Below, piece after piece: positions 47,710-56,780 of a stretch of DNA of 64,000 bases. Below the pieces are notes generated by a model that made no database searches, was not told where the DNA came from, and worked only from the letters and a program-made list of their open reading frames with translations. The first letter of the stretch is position 1. Each line of letters starts with the position of its first letter. Both the position numbers and the translations under genes were made by a program. The stretch is taken from the NCBI GenBank assembly GCA_021740825.1, contig JAIOZA010000004.1, forward strand, positions 62,001 through 126,000, given 5' to 3'. Origin of the DNA: Bacteroidia bacterium (lineage in GTDB: Bacteria > Bacteroidota > Bacteroidia > B-17B0 > Aurantibacillaceae).

Positions 47710-49599
47710 ATGATTAAATTAGTAGCACTCATTCCGTTATTTCCTTTATTAGGGTTTATTATAAACGGATTTTTTGGAAAAAAAATTAGCAAAGGATTAT
47801 CCGGCACTATTGCCAGTTTAGCCGTGTTAGCATCGTTCATTGTTTCTGTGTTAATATTTATTGATTTAGAAGAACATAAAGAAATGACTTCGCATGTTGT
47901 TCCTTTATTCTCTTGGATAAATTCTGACACGTTAAAAATTCCTTTTGAGTTTTTAGTCGATCCTTTGTCGTCTTGGTTTTTATTAATCATTACTGGTATT
48001 GGTTTTTTAATCCATATTTATTCAATAGGATATATGCATGATGATGAAGGGTTTTCAAGATTCTTCACCTACTTAAATTTATTTATCTTCTTCATGTTAT
48101 TATTGGTGTTAGGTAATAACTACTTAATTATGTTTGTTGGTTGGGAAGGAGTTGGTTTATGTTCTTATTTATTAATTGGATTCTGGTTTAAAAACACTGC
48201 CTATAATAATGCCGCTAAAAAAGCATTTATTATGAATCGTATTGGTGATTTAGGTTTTTTAATGGGAATCATTTTAATATTTGTAACATTTGGTAGTATT
48301 ACTTACGGAGAAGTTTTTGCCTCGGCATCAAACGGTAGCGAAGCAACTATTACTGCTATAGCTTTATTATTATTTATTGGTGCCATGGGTAAATCTGCTC
48401 AATTACCTTTATATACGTGGTTACCAGATGCAATGGCGGGCCCAACTCCGGTATCTGCTTTAATACACGCGGCTACAATGGTAACGGCTGGTATTTATAT
48501 GATTGTTCGTTCAAACATTTTCTACTCTATGTCTGCCGAAGCCTCTCAAGTTGTAGCAGTTGTTGGTGTTGCAACAGCTTTATTTGCAGCAACCATCGGC
48601 TTGTTTCAAAACGATATTAAAAAAGTATTAGCATACTCAACTGTATCTCAATTAGGATTAATGTTTTTAGGCCTAGGAGTTGGCGCTTATAGTTCCTCAG
48701 TATTTCATGTTACAACTCACGCATTTTTTAAAGCATTACTATTCTTAGGAGCCGGCTCTGTTATTCATGCTATGGGTGGCGAACAAGATATGCGTAAAAT
48801 GGGCGGACTTAAAAAAGCGTTGCCTATTACTTTTATAACGATGTTAATTGGAACAATTGCTATTAGTGGGATTCCTCCATTCTCAGGTTTCTTTTCAAAA
48901 GATGAAATCCTAGCACATACGTATGAGCACAGTCCAACCTTATGGTTTTTTGGAATGGTTGCTTCTATGTTAACAGCATTTTATATGTTCCGTTTATTGT
49001 ACTTAACGTTTTATAGCAAGTTCAGAGGAACACATGAGCAAGAACATCATTTACATGAATCTCCAAAGTCAATGACAATTCCTTTAATTGTATTAGCAGT
49101 ATTAGCAGTTGTTGGTGGCGCTTTAGGATTACCTGAGTTTTGGGGCACTACAAACTGGATGCATCATCATTTAGATTCAATTATTGCTCATAAAAACCCA
49201 AGCGTATTAAATCATACTAAAGAATGGATGTTAATGGGAATTGCTGTTTGTGCTGCCGTTGCAACTATTATGTTTGCATATATGATTTATATTAAAAATC
49301 AAATATTGCCTGAAGCAAATGATCAAAACTTAAAAGGCATCAAAAAATTAATCTACAATAAATATTATGTAGATGAATTATATGAAATGATAATCACTAA
49401 ACCGTTAGATATTCTTTCTGAGGTATTCTATAAGTTTTTGGATTTACAAGTAGTGGATGGAATTGTAAATGGTGTTGGAAGTGCAGTAACCGGCGTGAGT
49501 TCATTAGTTCGTAAAGTACAAACGGGCCATATTGGATTTTATATTTTTGGAATGGTTTTAGGAATTATTGCCATTTTATTTTTCACATTCATTAAGTAG
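47710..49599 (+). CDS. nuoL: NADH:quinone oxidoreductase subunit L
   Basis: The distal antiporter-like pump subunit, 629 residues with about 15 helices. Signatures: NYLIMFVGWEGVGLCSYLLIG, GKSAQLPLYTWLPDAMAGPT, PVSALIHAATMVTAGIYM, and a long C-terminal lateral helix region ending in a final membrane segment. Key lysine and glutamate positions of the proton path appear intact. Confidence 0.97.
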   Translation: MIKLVALIPLFPLLGFIINGFFGKKISKGLSGTIASLAVLASFIVSVLIFIDLEEHKEMTSHVVPLFSWINSDTLKIPFEFLVDPLSSWFLLIITGIGFLIHIYSIGYMHDDEGFSRFFTYLNLFIFFMLLLVLGNNYLIMFVGWEGVGLCSYLLIGFWFKNTAYNNAAKKAFIMNRIGDLGFLMGIILIFVTFGSITYGEVFASASNGSEATITAIALLLFIGAMGKSAQLPLYTWLPDAMAGPTPVSALIHAATMVTAGIYMIVRSNIFYSMSAEASQVVAVVGVATALFAATIGLFQNDIKKVLAYSTVSQLGLMFLGLGVGAYSSSVFHVTTHAFFKALLFLGAGSVIHAMGGEQDMRKMGGLKKALPITFITMLIGTIAISGIPPFSGFFSKDEILAHTYEHSPTLWFFGMVASMLTAFYMFRLLYLTFYSKFRGTHEQEHHLHESPKSMTIPLIVLAVLAVVGGALGLPEFWGTTNWMHHHLDSIIAHKNPSVLNHTKEWMLMGIAVCAAVATIMFAYMIYIKNQILPEANDQNLKGIKKLIYNKYYVDELYEMIITKPLDILSEVFYKFLDLQVVDGIVNGVGSAVTGVSSLVRKVQTGHIGFYIFGMVLGIIAILFFTFIK

Positions 49600-49625
49600 T
49601 ATTAAAAAGTAAATAATAAAAAGAT

Positions 49626-51089
49626 ATGTTAGTTGGATTATTAATCATTGTACCTCTTATCGCAAGTTTATTAGTGTTTTTCACAAAAGGAAATACGAGT
49701 AGAACAGTTGCTTTGGGTTTATCTGTTGTAGAATTTATTTTATCATTAGTTGTATTATTTCAATATAAACACAATCCTGATAGTGCAAACCTGGCATTAA
49801 ATTGTCCTTGGGTTGAATCCTTAGGTATTCACTTTGCGGTTAGTATTGATGCGCTATCTATGTTGATGGTATTACTAACTACTTTTTTAATACCGTTAAT
49901 TATTTTATCATCTTTTAATACATCTTACGAAAAACCAAATTCGTTTTATGGATTAATTTTATTAATGCAAATGGCATTAGTGGGCGTATTTACTGCTAAC
50001 GATGGTTTCGTGTTTTATGTGTTTTGGGAATTAGCCTTAATACCTATTTACTTCATTTGTTTATTGTGGGGTGGAGAAAATCGTGGACGTATTACTTTCA
50101 AGTTTTTTGTTTATACATTATTTGGTTCTTTATTCATGTTGGTTGGTTTAATTTATTTATACAATCATACAGGCTTTGATACTGGAATAAAATCCTGGGC
50201 AGTAACAGATTTATACGAAGCAGGAAAATCTTTAAATTTAAATCAGCAATCATTTGTATTCTGGAGTATCTTTTTAGCCTTCGGAATCAAAATGCCAATT
50301 TTTCCTCTACACACATGGCAGCCTGATACTTATGTAAACGCTCCTACACAAGGTACTATGTTGCTTTCAGGTATTATGTTAAAGATGGGAACCTTTGGTT
50401 TAATTAAATGGTTGTTACCAATCACTCCTTTAGCTTTAGCAGAGTGGGGTGGTGTAGCAGTTGGCTTATCTGTGTTTGGCATTTTTTATGCATCATGTAT
50501 AGCAATTGTTCAAAAAGATTACAAACGTTTAATTGCCTATTCATCTATTGCTCACGTTGGCTTAATAGCTACAGGGATTTTATCTTGCAATCAACAAGGT
50601 ATCCAGGGAGCAGTTATGCAAATGTTAGCTCATGGTGTTAATGTAGTAGGTTTATTTTTAATTGCTGATATTTTAATGCGTCATACAGGTACTCGCGAGA
50701 TGAATAAATTAGGCGGTATTAGAAGCATGAATGGAAATTTTTCTGTTCTATTTTTAATTATCATGTTAGGTTCTGTTGCATTGCCATTAACTAATGGTTT
50801 CGTTGGTGAGTTTTTATTAATTAATGGCGTTTATCAATACGGGCCATGGATTGCTGCTTTTGCTGGCTTAACGGTTATTTTAGGCGCAGTTTATATGTTA
50901 CGCAGCTATCAGGCTATTATGTTGGGAGAACGAAAAGATTCTGCGGTTGCATTTGGTTCATTAGCGAGTACAGATAAATGGGTGTTATATATTATTTGTT
51001 TTGCTATTGTAGCATTTGGTGTGTATCCAAAACCTTTAAATGATTTAGCAGAAGAAGGAACAAAAGCAATTTTAACCTATATAAAATAA
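49626..51089 (+). CDS. nuoM: NADH:quinone oxidoreductase subunit M
   Basis: An antiporter-like pump subunit, 487 residues. Signatures: FYVFWELALIPIYFICLLWGG (conserved Glu), KMPIFPLHTWQPDTYVNAPT and KDYKRLIAYSSIAHVGLI. The gap to nuoN holds the last heptad-repeat element. Confidence 0.97.
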   Translation: MLVGLLIIVPLIASLLVFFTKGNTSRTVALGLSVVEFILSLVVLFQYKHNPDSANLALNCPWVESLGIHFAVSIDALSMLMVLLTTFLIPLIILSSFNTSYEKPNSFYGLILLMQMALVGVFTANDGFVFYVFWELALIPIYFICLLWGGENRGRITFKFFVYTLFGSLFMLVGLIYLYNHTGFDTGIKSWAVTDLYEAGKSLNLNQQSFVFWSIFLAFGIKMPIFPLHTWQPDTYVNAPTQGTMLLSGIMLKMGTFGLIKWLLPITPLALAEWGGVAVGLSVFGIFYASCIAIVQKDYKRLIAYSSIAHVGLIATGILSCNQQGIQGAVMQMLAHGVNVVGLFLIADILMRHTGTREMNKLGGIRSMNGNFSVLFLIIMLGSVALPLTNGFVGEFLLINGVYQYGPWIAAFAGLTVILGAVYMLRSYQAIMLGERKDSAVAFGSLASTDKWVLYIICFAIVAFGVYPKPLNDLAEEGTKAILTYIK

Positions 51090-51175
51090 TAAAAACAATA
51101 ATCGATTTCAGAAAACAGGCTTGTTTTAAATTATAGCAAATCTTTAATCTTTAATCTTTAATCTTTAACAAAAGT
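51090..51175 (+). repeat. Heptad-repeat element between nuoM and nuoN
   Basis: Four AATCTTT units (51139-51166) end just before the nuoN ATG. A weak left arm CGATTTCAGAA (51103-51113) matches AGATTTTAGAA in 9 of 11 bases. Same unit and copy number as the element before nuoC. Confidence 0.65.
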
Positions 51176-52567
51176 ATGAAAGGTCTTTTTATAATTAGCG
51201 GATTAGGAGTTTTAGCCATGTTGGCGGAAATTTTCAAATTCAAAAAACTATTGTATCCATTAGTATTAATTGGAATTTTAGCTGCCTATGTAACCAACTT
51301 CATGGAGTGGAATAGTAATTTTAGTATTCCCATGTTTAGCAACATGATTCGTTTTGATAACGTTGCATTAGCATTTAGTGGTGTAATTTTAGTAACCGCT
51401 TTCTTTTGGTTTATTTTAGCCAACGATTATTTTGAGGATGATCACGTAACTGATCATTTTGCATTAGTGCTATTTGCATTAGTTGGTGCGTTAATGTTAA
51501 CGTCGTTCAGCAATATGACTACCTTATTTTTAGGCATTGAAATTTTATCTATTCCAATGTATGTTTTGGCGGCAAGTCGTAAACGAGATTTAGCTTCTAA
51601 CGAAGCAGGATTTAAATATTTAATCATGGGTTCTTTTGCTTCAGGATTTTTATTATTTGGCATCGCCTTGATTTATGGCGCAACGGGCAGTTTCGATTTA
51701 ATGGCTATACGCTCATTCATTTCTCATGCCAATGGTGATTTACCAGCATTCTTTTATGCTGGTGTATTAATGATATTATTTGCGATGTTATTTAAAGTAA
51801 GTGCTGCTCCATTTCATTTTTGGGCTCCTGATGTTTATGAAGGTTCGCCAACTGTTATTACCGCTTTAATGAGTACCATCGTTAAAACGGCTGCTTTTGC
51901 AGCATTTATGCATTTATTTTTAGTGGTTTTTGGTGGCGTAAGCGAAACATGGAGTATGGTATTAGCTATTGTTATTGCATTATCATTAGTAGTTTCTAAC
52001 ATCACGGCAGCAACTCAGCAAAGCGTAAAGCGTATGTTGGCTTATTCAAGTATTAGTCACGCAGCATTTATGTTAATGGCTATTTTAGCTAATAACAGAG
52101 GTTGGGCAAGTATTAATGCTATTTTATATTATTCTTTAGCCTATTCAATTGGTTCAATAGCGGCTTTTACAGTGTTATATAATGTATCTAAAGCAAAAAA
52201 CAGTTCAAACATTGAGGCATTTAATGGCTTAGGAAAGCGCCATCCATTTTTGGCAGTTTGTATGGTCATTGCTATGCTATCGTTGGCTGGCATTCCAATT
52301 ACAGCAGGGTTCTTTGCAAAGTATTTTGTGTTTTCGGTTTTAATTGGAACATCTTTTAAGTGGCTAATTATGGTTGCCATTTTAACTTCTGCAGTTGGAG
52401 TATATTATTATTTTAAAGTCATAATTGCTATGTATTTTAAACAAGAAGAATCACATGAAGATGTGACTATGGAAACATCTCACATGTTATTATTGGTATT
52501 AACTTCGTTGTTTACAATTGCATTAGGAGTGGTTCCTAATTACGTGATCGAGATATTTAGTAATTAA
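51176..52567 (+). CDS. nuoN: NADH:quinone oxidoreductase subunit N
   Basis: The third antiporter-like subunit, 463 residues. Signatures: LFLGIEILSIPMYVLAASRK, KVSAAPFHFWAPDVYEGSPT, QQSVKRMLAYSSISHAAFM and LSLAGIPITAGFFAKYFVF. Last gene of the complex I operon. Confidence 0.96.
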   Translation: MKGLFIISGLGVLAMLAEIFKFKKLLYPLVLIGILAAYVTNFMEWNSNFSIPMFSNMIRFDNVALAFSGVILVTAFFWFILANDYFEDDHVTDHFALVLFALVGALMLTSFSNMTTLFLGIEILSIPMYVLAASRKRDLASNEAGFKYLIMGSFASGFLLFGIALIYGATGSFDLMAIRSFISHANGDLPAFFYAGVLMILFAMLFKVSAAPFHFWAPDVYEGSPTVITALMSTIVKTAAFAAFMHLFLVVFGGVSETWSMVLAIVIALSLVVSNITAATQQSVKRMLAYSSISHAAFMLMAILANNRGWASINAILYYSLAYSIGSIAAFTVLYNVSKAKNSSNIEAFNGLGKRHPFLAVCMVIAMLSLAGIPITAGFFAKYFVFSVLIGTSFKWLIMVAILTSAVGVYYYFKVIIAMYFKQEESHEDVTMETSHMLLLVLTSLFTIALGVVPNYVIEIFSN

Positions 52568-52626
52568 TTAAATCGTACTTAGTTCTTTTTTACAATTCCA
52601 ATCTTTGGAAAGATTTTGGATATTGT

Positions 52627-52656
52627 TTGGAATGTGAATATTTATTTGTAACTTTA
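52627..52656 (+). promoter_or_regulatory. Promoter TTG-N19-TAACTTTA for the universal stress gene
   Basis: The -33 TTG (52627-52629) and -7-like TAACTTTA (52649-52656) are 19 bases apart. The TTTGTAACTTTA core is shared with the giant adhesin promoter. It is 14 bases before the ATG. Confidence 0.5.
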
Positions 52657-52670
52657 TAAAAAAGTTAATT

Positions 52671-53495
52671 ATGTTAATTAAGGAAAACAGTTCGATATTA
52701 ATACCTATTGATTTTTCTAAGCAATCTTTAATAGCTATTGAGCAATCTTATAGCATTGCAAAATTCACAAAGTCTAAAATTATTATTATGCATGTGTCGC
52801 CTAAAAGTAACATAGAGCGTCAAACAGAATTAGATGAATTAGTTGCTACAACGATGAAAAATTCGGGGCAGCCAACCGAATCATTAAATCTTAAAGGAGA
52901 TATTTACGAATTAATAGATGCAAAAGCTACAGAATTGGATTGTGCTTTAATCGTGATTGGATTAGACACACAGGTTAGATTCAGAAGTTTTATGGGTGTT
53001 ACCAATGTTGGAAAATTTATCAAACAAGCACCTTGTCCTATTATTACCATACGTTCAGAAGATAATAGAAATAATTGCCGAAATATTTTAATTCATATAG
53101 ATTTAAGTGCTGAAAGCCGTGAAAAAGTTGGTACTGCTGTTCAGTTCGCAAAATATTATAATGCTACTATAAAAATTATTTCTGTATTTAGTCCCAATGA
53201 TGAAAAATACGAAAATGAGTTGTTGCCATATTTAAATCAGGTAAAAAAATTCATTAAAGATCGTGGCGTTAGTTGTACAAATAAATCCATTGCATCAAAT
53301 AATGTAGCAGAAGCTATTGTAAATTATGCAAATAACAACGATTGTGATATCATTATTCAAATGAATAAAAAAGATTTGAGTATTGGAGAAATGTTTGTTG
53401 GTGATCTTTCATTAAAGGTAGTTGAAACAAGTAACATTCCAGTGTTATCTGTTAAACCGATGGTGCGTGTTAGTATTAGTAGCAGTGTGCATTAG
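52671..53495 (+). CDS. Universal stress protein with two UspA domains
   Basis: A 274-residue cytoplasmic protein made of two tandem UspA folds (about residues 8-135 and 142-268). The first begins SSILIPIDFSKQSLIAIEQS and has a VIGLDTQVRFRSFMGVTNVG loop. The second begins RNILIHIDLSAESREKVG. The nucleotide-binding GxxG-x9-G(S/T) motif is degenerate in both, so ATP binding is doubtful. It is probably a stress or energy-state responder. Own promoter after the nuo operon. Confidence 0.88.
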   Translation: MLIKENSSILIPIDFSKQSLIAIEQSYSIAKFTKSKIIIMHVSPKSNIERQTELDELVATTMKNSGQPTESLNLKGDIYELIDAKATELDCALIVIGLDTQVRFRSFMGVTNVGKFIKQAPCPIITIRSEDNRNNCRNILIHIDLSAESREKVGTAVQFAKYYNATIKIISVFSPNDEKYENELLPYLNQVKKFIKDRGVSCTNKSIASNNVAEAIVNYANNNDCDIIIQMNKKDLSIGEMFVGDLSLKVVETSNIPVLSVKPMVRVSISSSVH

Positions 53496-53546
53496 TTAAA
53501 TGTATTTTTGAAAATTAGTATTTAACTAGGTTACAGTTTCAAAGTA

Positions 53547-55258
53547 TTAATACTCAATATCTAAATCAAAACGTTTTTTAAATTCAATTAGACTTGGATT
53601 TTTTTCGGCCATCATTTTAAATTTATCATTTGGCTTGTAAGCCTTTATTTCTCCAATAATTTCTGAAACGGTTATTTCTAATTGAGCTTGTTTATTGCAT
53701 AAAATTAAGCGTAGCGCATCTAACATATCTTGTTTTATTACCATCAACATCTCTCGTTGAACTTCATTATTTAATTCAATCAAAATTGTAGTGCCTACTA
53801 AATTAATTTTGCTGGAGGTTAACGTTGCATACAATTGTTTGTTGCCACTTTTATTTTTTTCTTCAGCAAATTGTTTAACAGCACTACTAATTCCTTGCTG
53901 TGTTAATTCATGATCAGCTACTGGTTCATTTTCAATTTCTATTTTTGCTTCCGGGACAATTGGTTGATTTTGTGTGGCACTATCTTGTAATAAAAATTTG
54001 GATTTAATTTTAAGTTCAGTAAATCCAACAACCGGTTTGTTGCTTGTTTGAATAATGGGTTGTGTAGAAAATTTTGAAGAAGGAGTTTGGCTTATGGTTT
54101 GCTGCCCCGATTGAGATTCGGAATTTGTTCCTAACTCATCTTTTTTTTTTCCGCATCTAATGATGCGGTGTTTAAATAACTAATTTGCATTAAGGCCATT
54201 TCCACTTGCAATCGCTGATTTTTAGCTGATTTATAATGAATATCGCACTTATTAATTATTGCCAATGATTTTAATAAAAAAGGTGTTGCGCACAGTTTAG
54301 CCTGTTCTGAAAAGCGAGATTTTAACTCGGTACTCACTTCTAATAATTCAACAGTTAGTTGATCTTTACTGACTAATAAATTTCTTAAATGTTCGCCAAA
54401 ACCAATAATAAAATTATGACCATCAAATCCTTTTTTTAAAATTTCATCAAAGGTTACCATTACTTCGGGTAATCTTCCATTTAAAGAAGCATCTGTTAGC
54501 TTAAAGTAATATTCGTAATCAAGTACATGTAAATTTTCAACAACATCTTTATACGTTAAATGATTACCAGTAAAAGTTACCATTTGATCAAAAATAGAAC
54601 AAGCATCGCGTAAACCTCCATCTGCTTTTTGAGCAATGATGTTCAATGCGCTTGGTTCAAAAGTAATATTTTCAGTATTCGCAATGTAAACTAATTGTTC
54701 TGCAATGTCTTCGGCTTTAATGCGGTTAAAACTAAATACCTGACAACGTGATAAAATTGTTGGAATAATTTTATGCTTTTCGGTAGTTGCTAAAATAAAT
54801 TTAGCATGTTTTGGAGGCTCTTCTAATGTTTTTAAAAACGCATTAAAAGCAGCCGCTGATAACATATGCACCTCATCTATCACATATACTTTATAATCGC
54901 CTAACTGTGGTGCATATCGCACTTGATCTACTAAATTTCTAATATCATCAACCGAGTTATTTGATGCTGCATCTAATTCATAAACATTTAATGAAGCTCC
55001 TGAATTAAACGATAAGCACGATTCGCATGCATCGCACGATTCTCCTTCTGTACTTAAATTTGTACAATTAATAGTTTTTGCAAAAATACGAGCACAAGTT
55101 GTTTTACCCACCCCACGTGGACCACAAAATAAATAGGCCTGTGCAACTTTTCCGTTTTTTATAGCTTGCTTTAATGTATTGGTAATATGGCTTTGCCCAA
55201 CCACTGTGTTAAAGTGTTGTGGGCGATACTTGCGAGCCGATACAATAAAATTATCCAT
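53547..55258 (-). CDS. dnaX: DNA polymerase III subunit tau (full-length product needs a -1 shift at an A10 run)
   Basis: The clamp-loader ATPase. The zero frame gives a 375-residue protein that stops at 54131, equivalent to the short gamma form. It has Walker A GPRGVGKTTCAR (about 45-56), four zinc-type cysteines near 70-90, Walker B YVIDEVHML and LSRCQVFSF. A -1 shift at the A10 run (54141-54150) enters a second frame with no stop until 53547. That gives a tau form of about 570 residues, the normal Bacteroidota DnaX length, with a low-complexity linker and a C-terminal domain. A hairpin abuts the A run. Programmed slippage or frameshifting is more likely than a broken gene. Confidence 0.9.
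54131..55258 (-). CDS. dnaX: Short gamma-type DnaX product (zero frame)
   Basis: The product if no frameshift occurs: 375 residues ending AEKKKMS. It has the complete AAA+ and lid domains and the third domain needed for clamp loading, but lacks the tau-specific C-terminus that binds polymerase and helicase. This is the same division of labour as gamma and tau in other bacteria. Confidence 0.7.
   Translation of the reverse strand: MDNFIVSARKYRPQHFNTVVGQSHITNTLKQAIKNGKVAQAYLFCGPRGVGKTTCARIFAKTINCTNLSTEGESCDACESCLSFNSGASLNVYELDAASNNSVDDIRNLVDQVRYAPQLGDYKVYVIDEVHMLSAAAFNAFLKTLEEPPKHAKFILATTEKHKIIPTILSRCQVFSFNRIKAEDIAEQLVYIANTENITFEPSALNIIAQKADGGLRDACSIFDQMVTFTGNHLTYKDVVENLHVLDYEYYFKLTDASLNGRLPEVMVTFDEILKKGFDGHNFIIGFGEHLRNLLVSKDQLTVELLEVSTELKSRFSEQAKLCATPFLLKSLAIINKCDIHYKSAKNQRLQVEMALMQISYLNTASLDAEKKKMS
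54141..54168 (-). other. Slippage/frameshift signal in dnaX: hairpin directly followed by A10
   Basis: In the mRNA sense a perfect 7-bp stem (CCGCATC with GATGCGG, loop ATTA) ends exactly where ten A begin, followed by G ATG AGT TAG. The zero-frame stop is 7 bases past the A run. Small downstream hairpins (GGAA-CAAA-UUCC; CCGA...UCGG) are also possible. RNA hairpins next to a homopolymer are known to promote polymerase slippage, and A-runs also allow -1 ribosomal slippage. The sequence alone does not choose between them. Confidence 0.8.
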
Positions 55259-55364
55259 AATTAGTAAATCTAAATTTACTGTTTATATCGCCATAAAAAA
55301 GGTTAAATTATTAACTAACTGTGAATAAGTATCTATATATTTGAAATAACCACAAAGCAAGCTT

Positions 55365-56066
55365 CTGAAAATAAAAATCAATAAAATATTTTATGTGTTG
55401 TTATTGCTAAATTTTCAAGGATTTAGTCAGTACTTAATTAAAGGTATAGTTACGGAACCTGATAGCGTTACACCCATGCCTTTTGTATATGTTATTAATG
55501 CCCAAACCGGGCAAGGACAAATGAGTGATGGCAGCGGAAAATTTAATATAATAGCTAATGAAAAAGATTCTATTATTTTTTCATTTGTTGGTTTTTTGAG
55601 AATAAAAATTGCAGCAAATAAATTATACAAAGGATCTTATAAAGAGTGTAAGGTTATTATGCAAGAAACCGCTTACAAATTAAATCAAGTGGTGATAAGC
55701 GAATTTAAATTAAAACCCTACGAAAAAGATTATATGAAAAGAATCATTCAAGGTTCTAAAACAAATGTTGTTAATGCGATGCAGAGCCCAATTACTGCAT
55801 TATATATGCAGTTTAGTCAAAAAGGAAAAGAGCAGCGTAAACTAGCCAAAATTTTTGAGGATATTTTTATACAAGAAGCTGTGGCAAAAAAGTTTAACGC
55901 CGAAACGTTAAGAAAATTAACGGGCGATGACCAAATTGATTTTGAAAGATTCAGAAAATACTGCTACTACTTAAGTAACGATTTTATTATAGATCATGAT
56001 GGGTACGATTTGTATTATCGTATTATGGATTGCTATTACCGCTGGAAAGAAGAGGGTAGGAAGTAA
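55365..56066 (+). CDS. Secreted carboxypeptidase-regulatory-like domain protein, non-ATG start
   Basis: A signal peptide is followed by a CarboxypepD_reg-like beta-sandwich (about residues 25-110; YLIKGIVTEPDSVTPMPFVYV, GQMSDGSGKFNI, IIFSFVGFLRIKI) and a helical C-terminal half of about 110 residues rich in Lys and Tyr. Such domains occur at the start of outer-membrane and cell-surface proteins. No ATG fits: GTG at 55395 would leave no basic n-region. Reading back in frame gives KIKINKIFYVLLLLNFQG, a normal signal peptide, starting from CTG at 55365. I chose that start; it is uncertain. A strong terminator follows. Confidence 0.7.
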   Translation: MKIKINKIFYVLLLLNFQGFSQYLIKGIVTEPDSVTPMPFVYVINAQTGQGQMSDGSGKFNIIANEKDSIIFSFVGFLRIKIAANKLYKGSYKECKVIMQETAYKLNQVVISEFKLKPYEKDYMKRIIQGSKTNVVNAMQSPITALYMQFSQKGKEQRKLAKIFEDIFIQEAVAKKFNAETLRKLTGDDQIDFERFRKYCYYLSNDFIIDHDGYDLYYRIMDCYYRWKEEGRK

Positions 56067-56094
56067 GCTATAAATTTGATAATGACACAAAATT

Positions 56095-56130
56095 AAAAAG
56101 GGAGTTGACTTTAATCAACTCCCTTTTTTT
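56095..56130 (+). terminator. Rho-independent terminator after the regulatory-like domain gene
   Basis: A 9-bp perfect stem (GGGAGTTGA with TCAACTCCC) has a 6-base loop and is flanked by A5 and T7. Confidence 0.93.
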
Positions 56131-56261
56131 GGTTTCTTGTCTCCAGATTCTTTAATGTATTTAATTTTAAAATCGTCGGTTTATTAATTTTTGAGGTTTT
56201 ACGTTTTTATTTGCCAGCTAAAGGCATTAAATAATTTAGTTTCTTATATAAAGGCAAATTA

Positions 56262-56702
56262 TTATATATAAGAACCGCCACAAGGCTTCCACTCCTCTAT
56301 CATTTTAGCGACATAACGCGAACAATTTTTAGTAAATGAAATTTTGTCTTGATACTCTTCAAATTTATTTAAATCATCTTCGCTAAAAGTAATCGTTGAC
56401 ACATATTCTGATTTAATTCCTTTATTATCTGTGCACTCATCTTTAACATTAACAATTAACTTTTTAGCATCATTATGCAATTTAACAAACTCAAAAATTT
56501 TGTACCCAATTTCATCTAATGTGTAGTTTCTATTCCAATCATTTTTTGATTCATGAGTTAATTCTCCTACACCATCGTTGTATGAAGCTTGATTTTTACT
56601 TGCAGAGTATCCTATTAAAATAAGCAAGATTACACCTATAATTATTTTATTTTTTTTTGATTGTGCCTTATACCAATCCCAGATCTTTTTTAAACTATTC
56701 AT
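56262..56702 (-). CDS. Small single-pass membrane protein, unknown
   Basis: 146 residues, not recognised. A short basic start (MNSLKKIWDWYKAQSKKNK) leads into one membrane helix (IIIGVILLILIGY, about 20-33). A soluble domain with several lysines and four cysteines (KDECTDN, KNCSRY, EWKPCGG) follows. The orientation suggests a periplasmic domain that could hold disulphides. It lies 78 bases downstream of a lipoprotein gene on the same strand, probably one transcript. Confidence 0.65.
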   Translation of the reverse strand: MNSLKKIWDWYKAQSKKNKIIIGVILLILIGYSASKNQASYNDGVGELTHESKNDWNRNYTLDEIGYKIFEFVKLHNDAKKLIVNVKDECTDNKGIKSEYVSTITFSEDDLNKFEEYQDKISFTKNCSRYVAKMIEEWKPCGGSYI

Positions 56703-56780
56703 ATTTGAAATTAATTAATTTTAGTAATTGATTTTATTGAAGTTTTACGTATAAAATTTTAAGCTAATTATCTAAAAAAA

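Noticed and set aside
53547-55258. dnaX as a broken pseudogene (two frames)
   Set aside because: The break falls exactly at an A10 run with a hairpin, both parts are well conserved in character, and gamma/tau production by frameshift or slippage is known for this gene.
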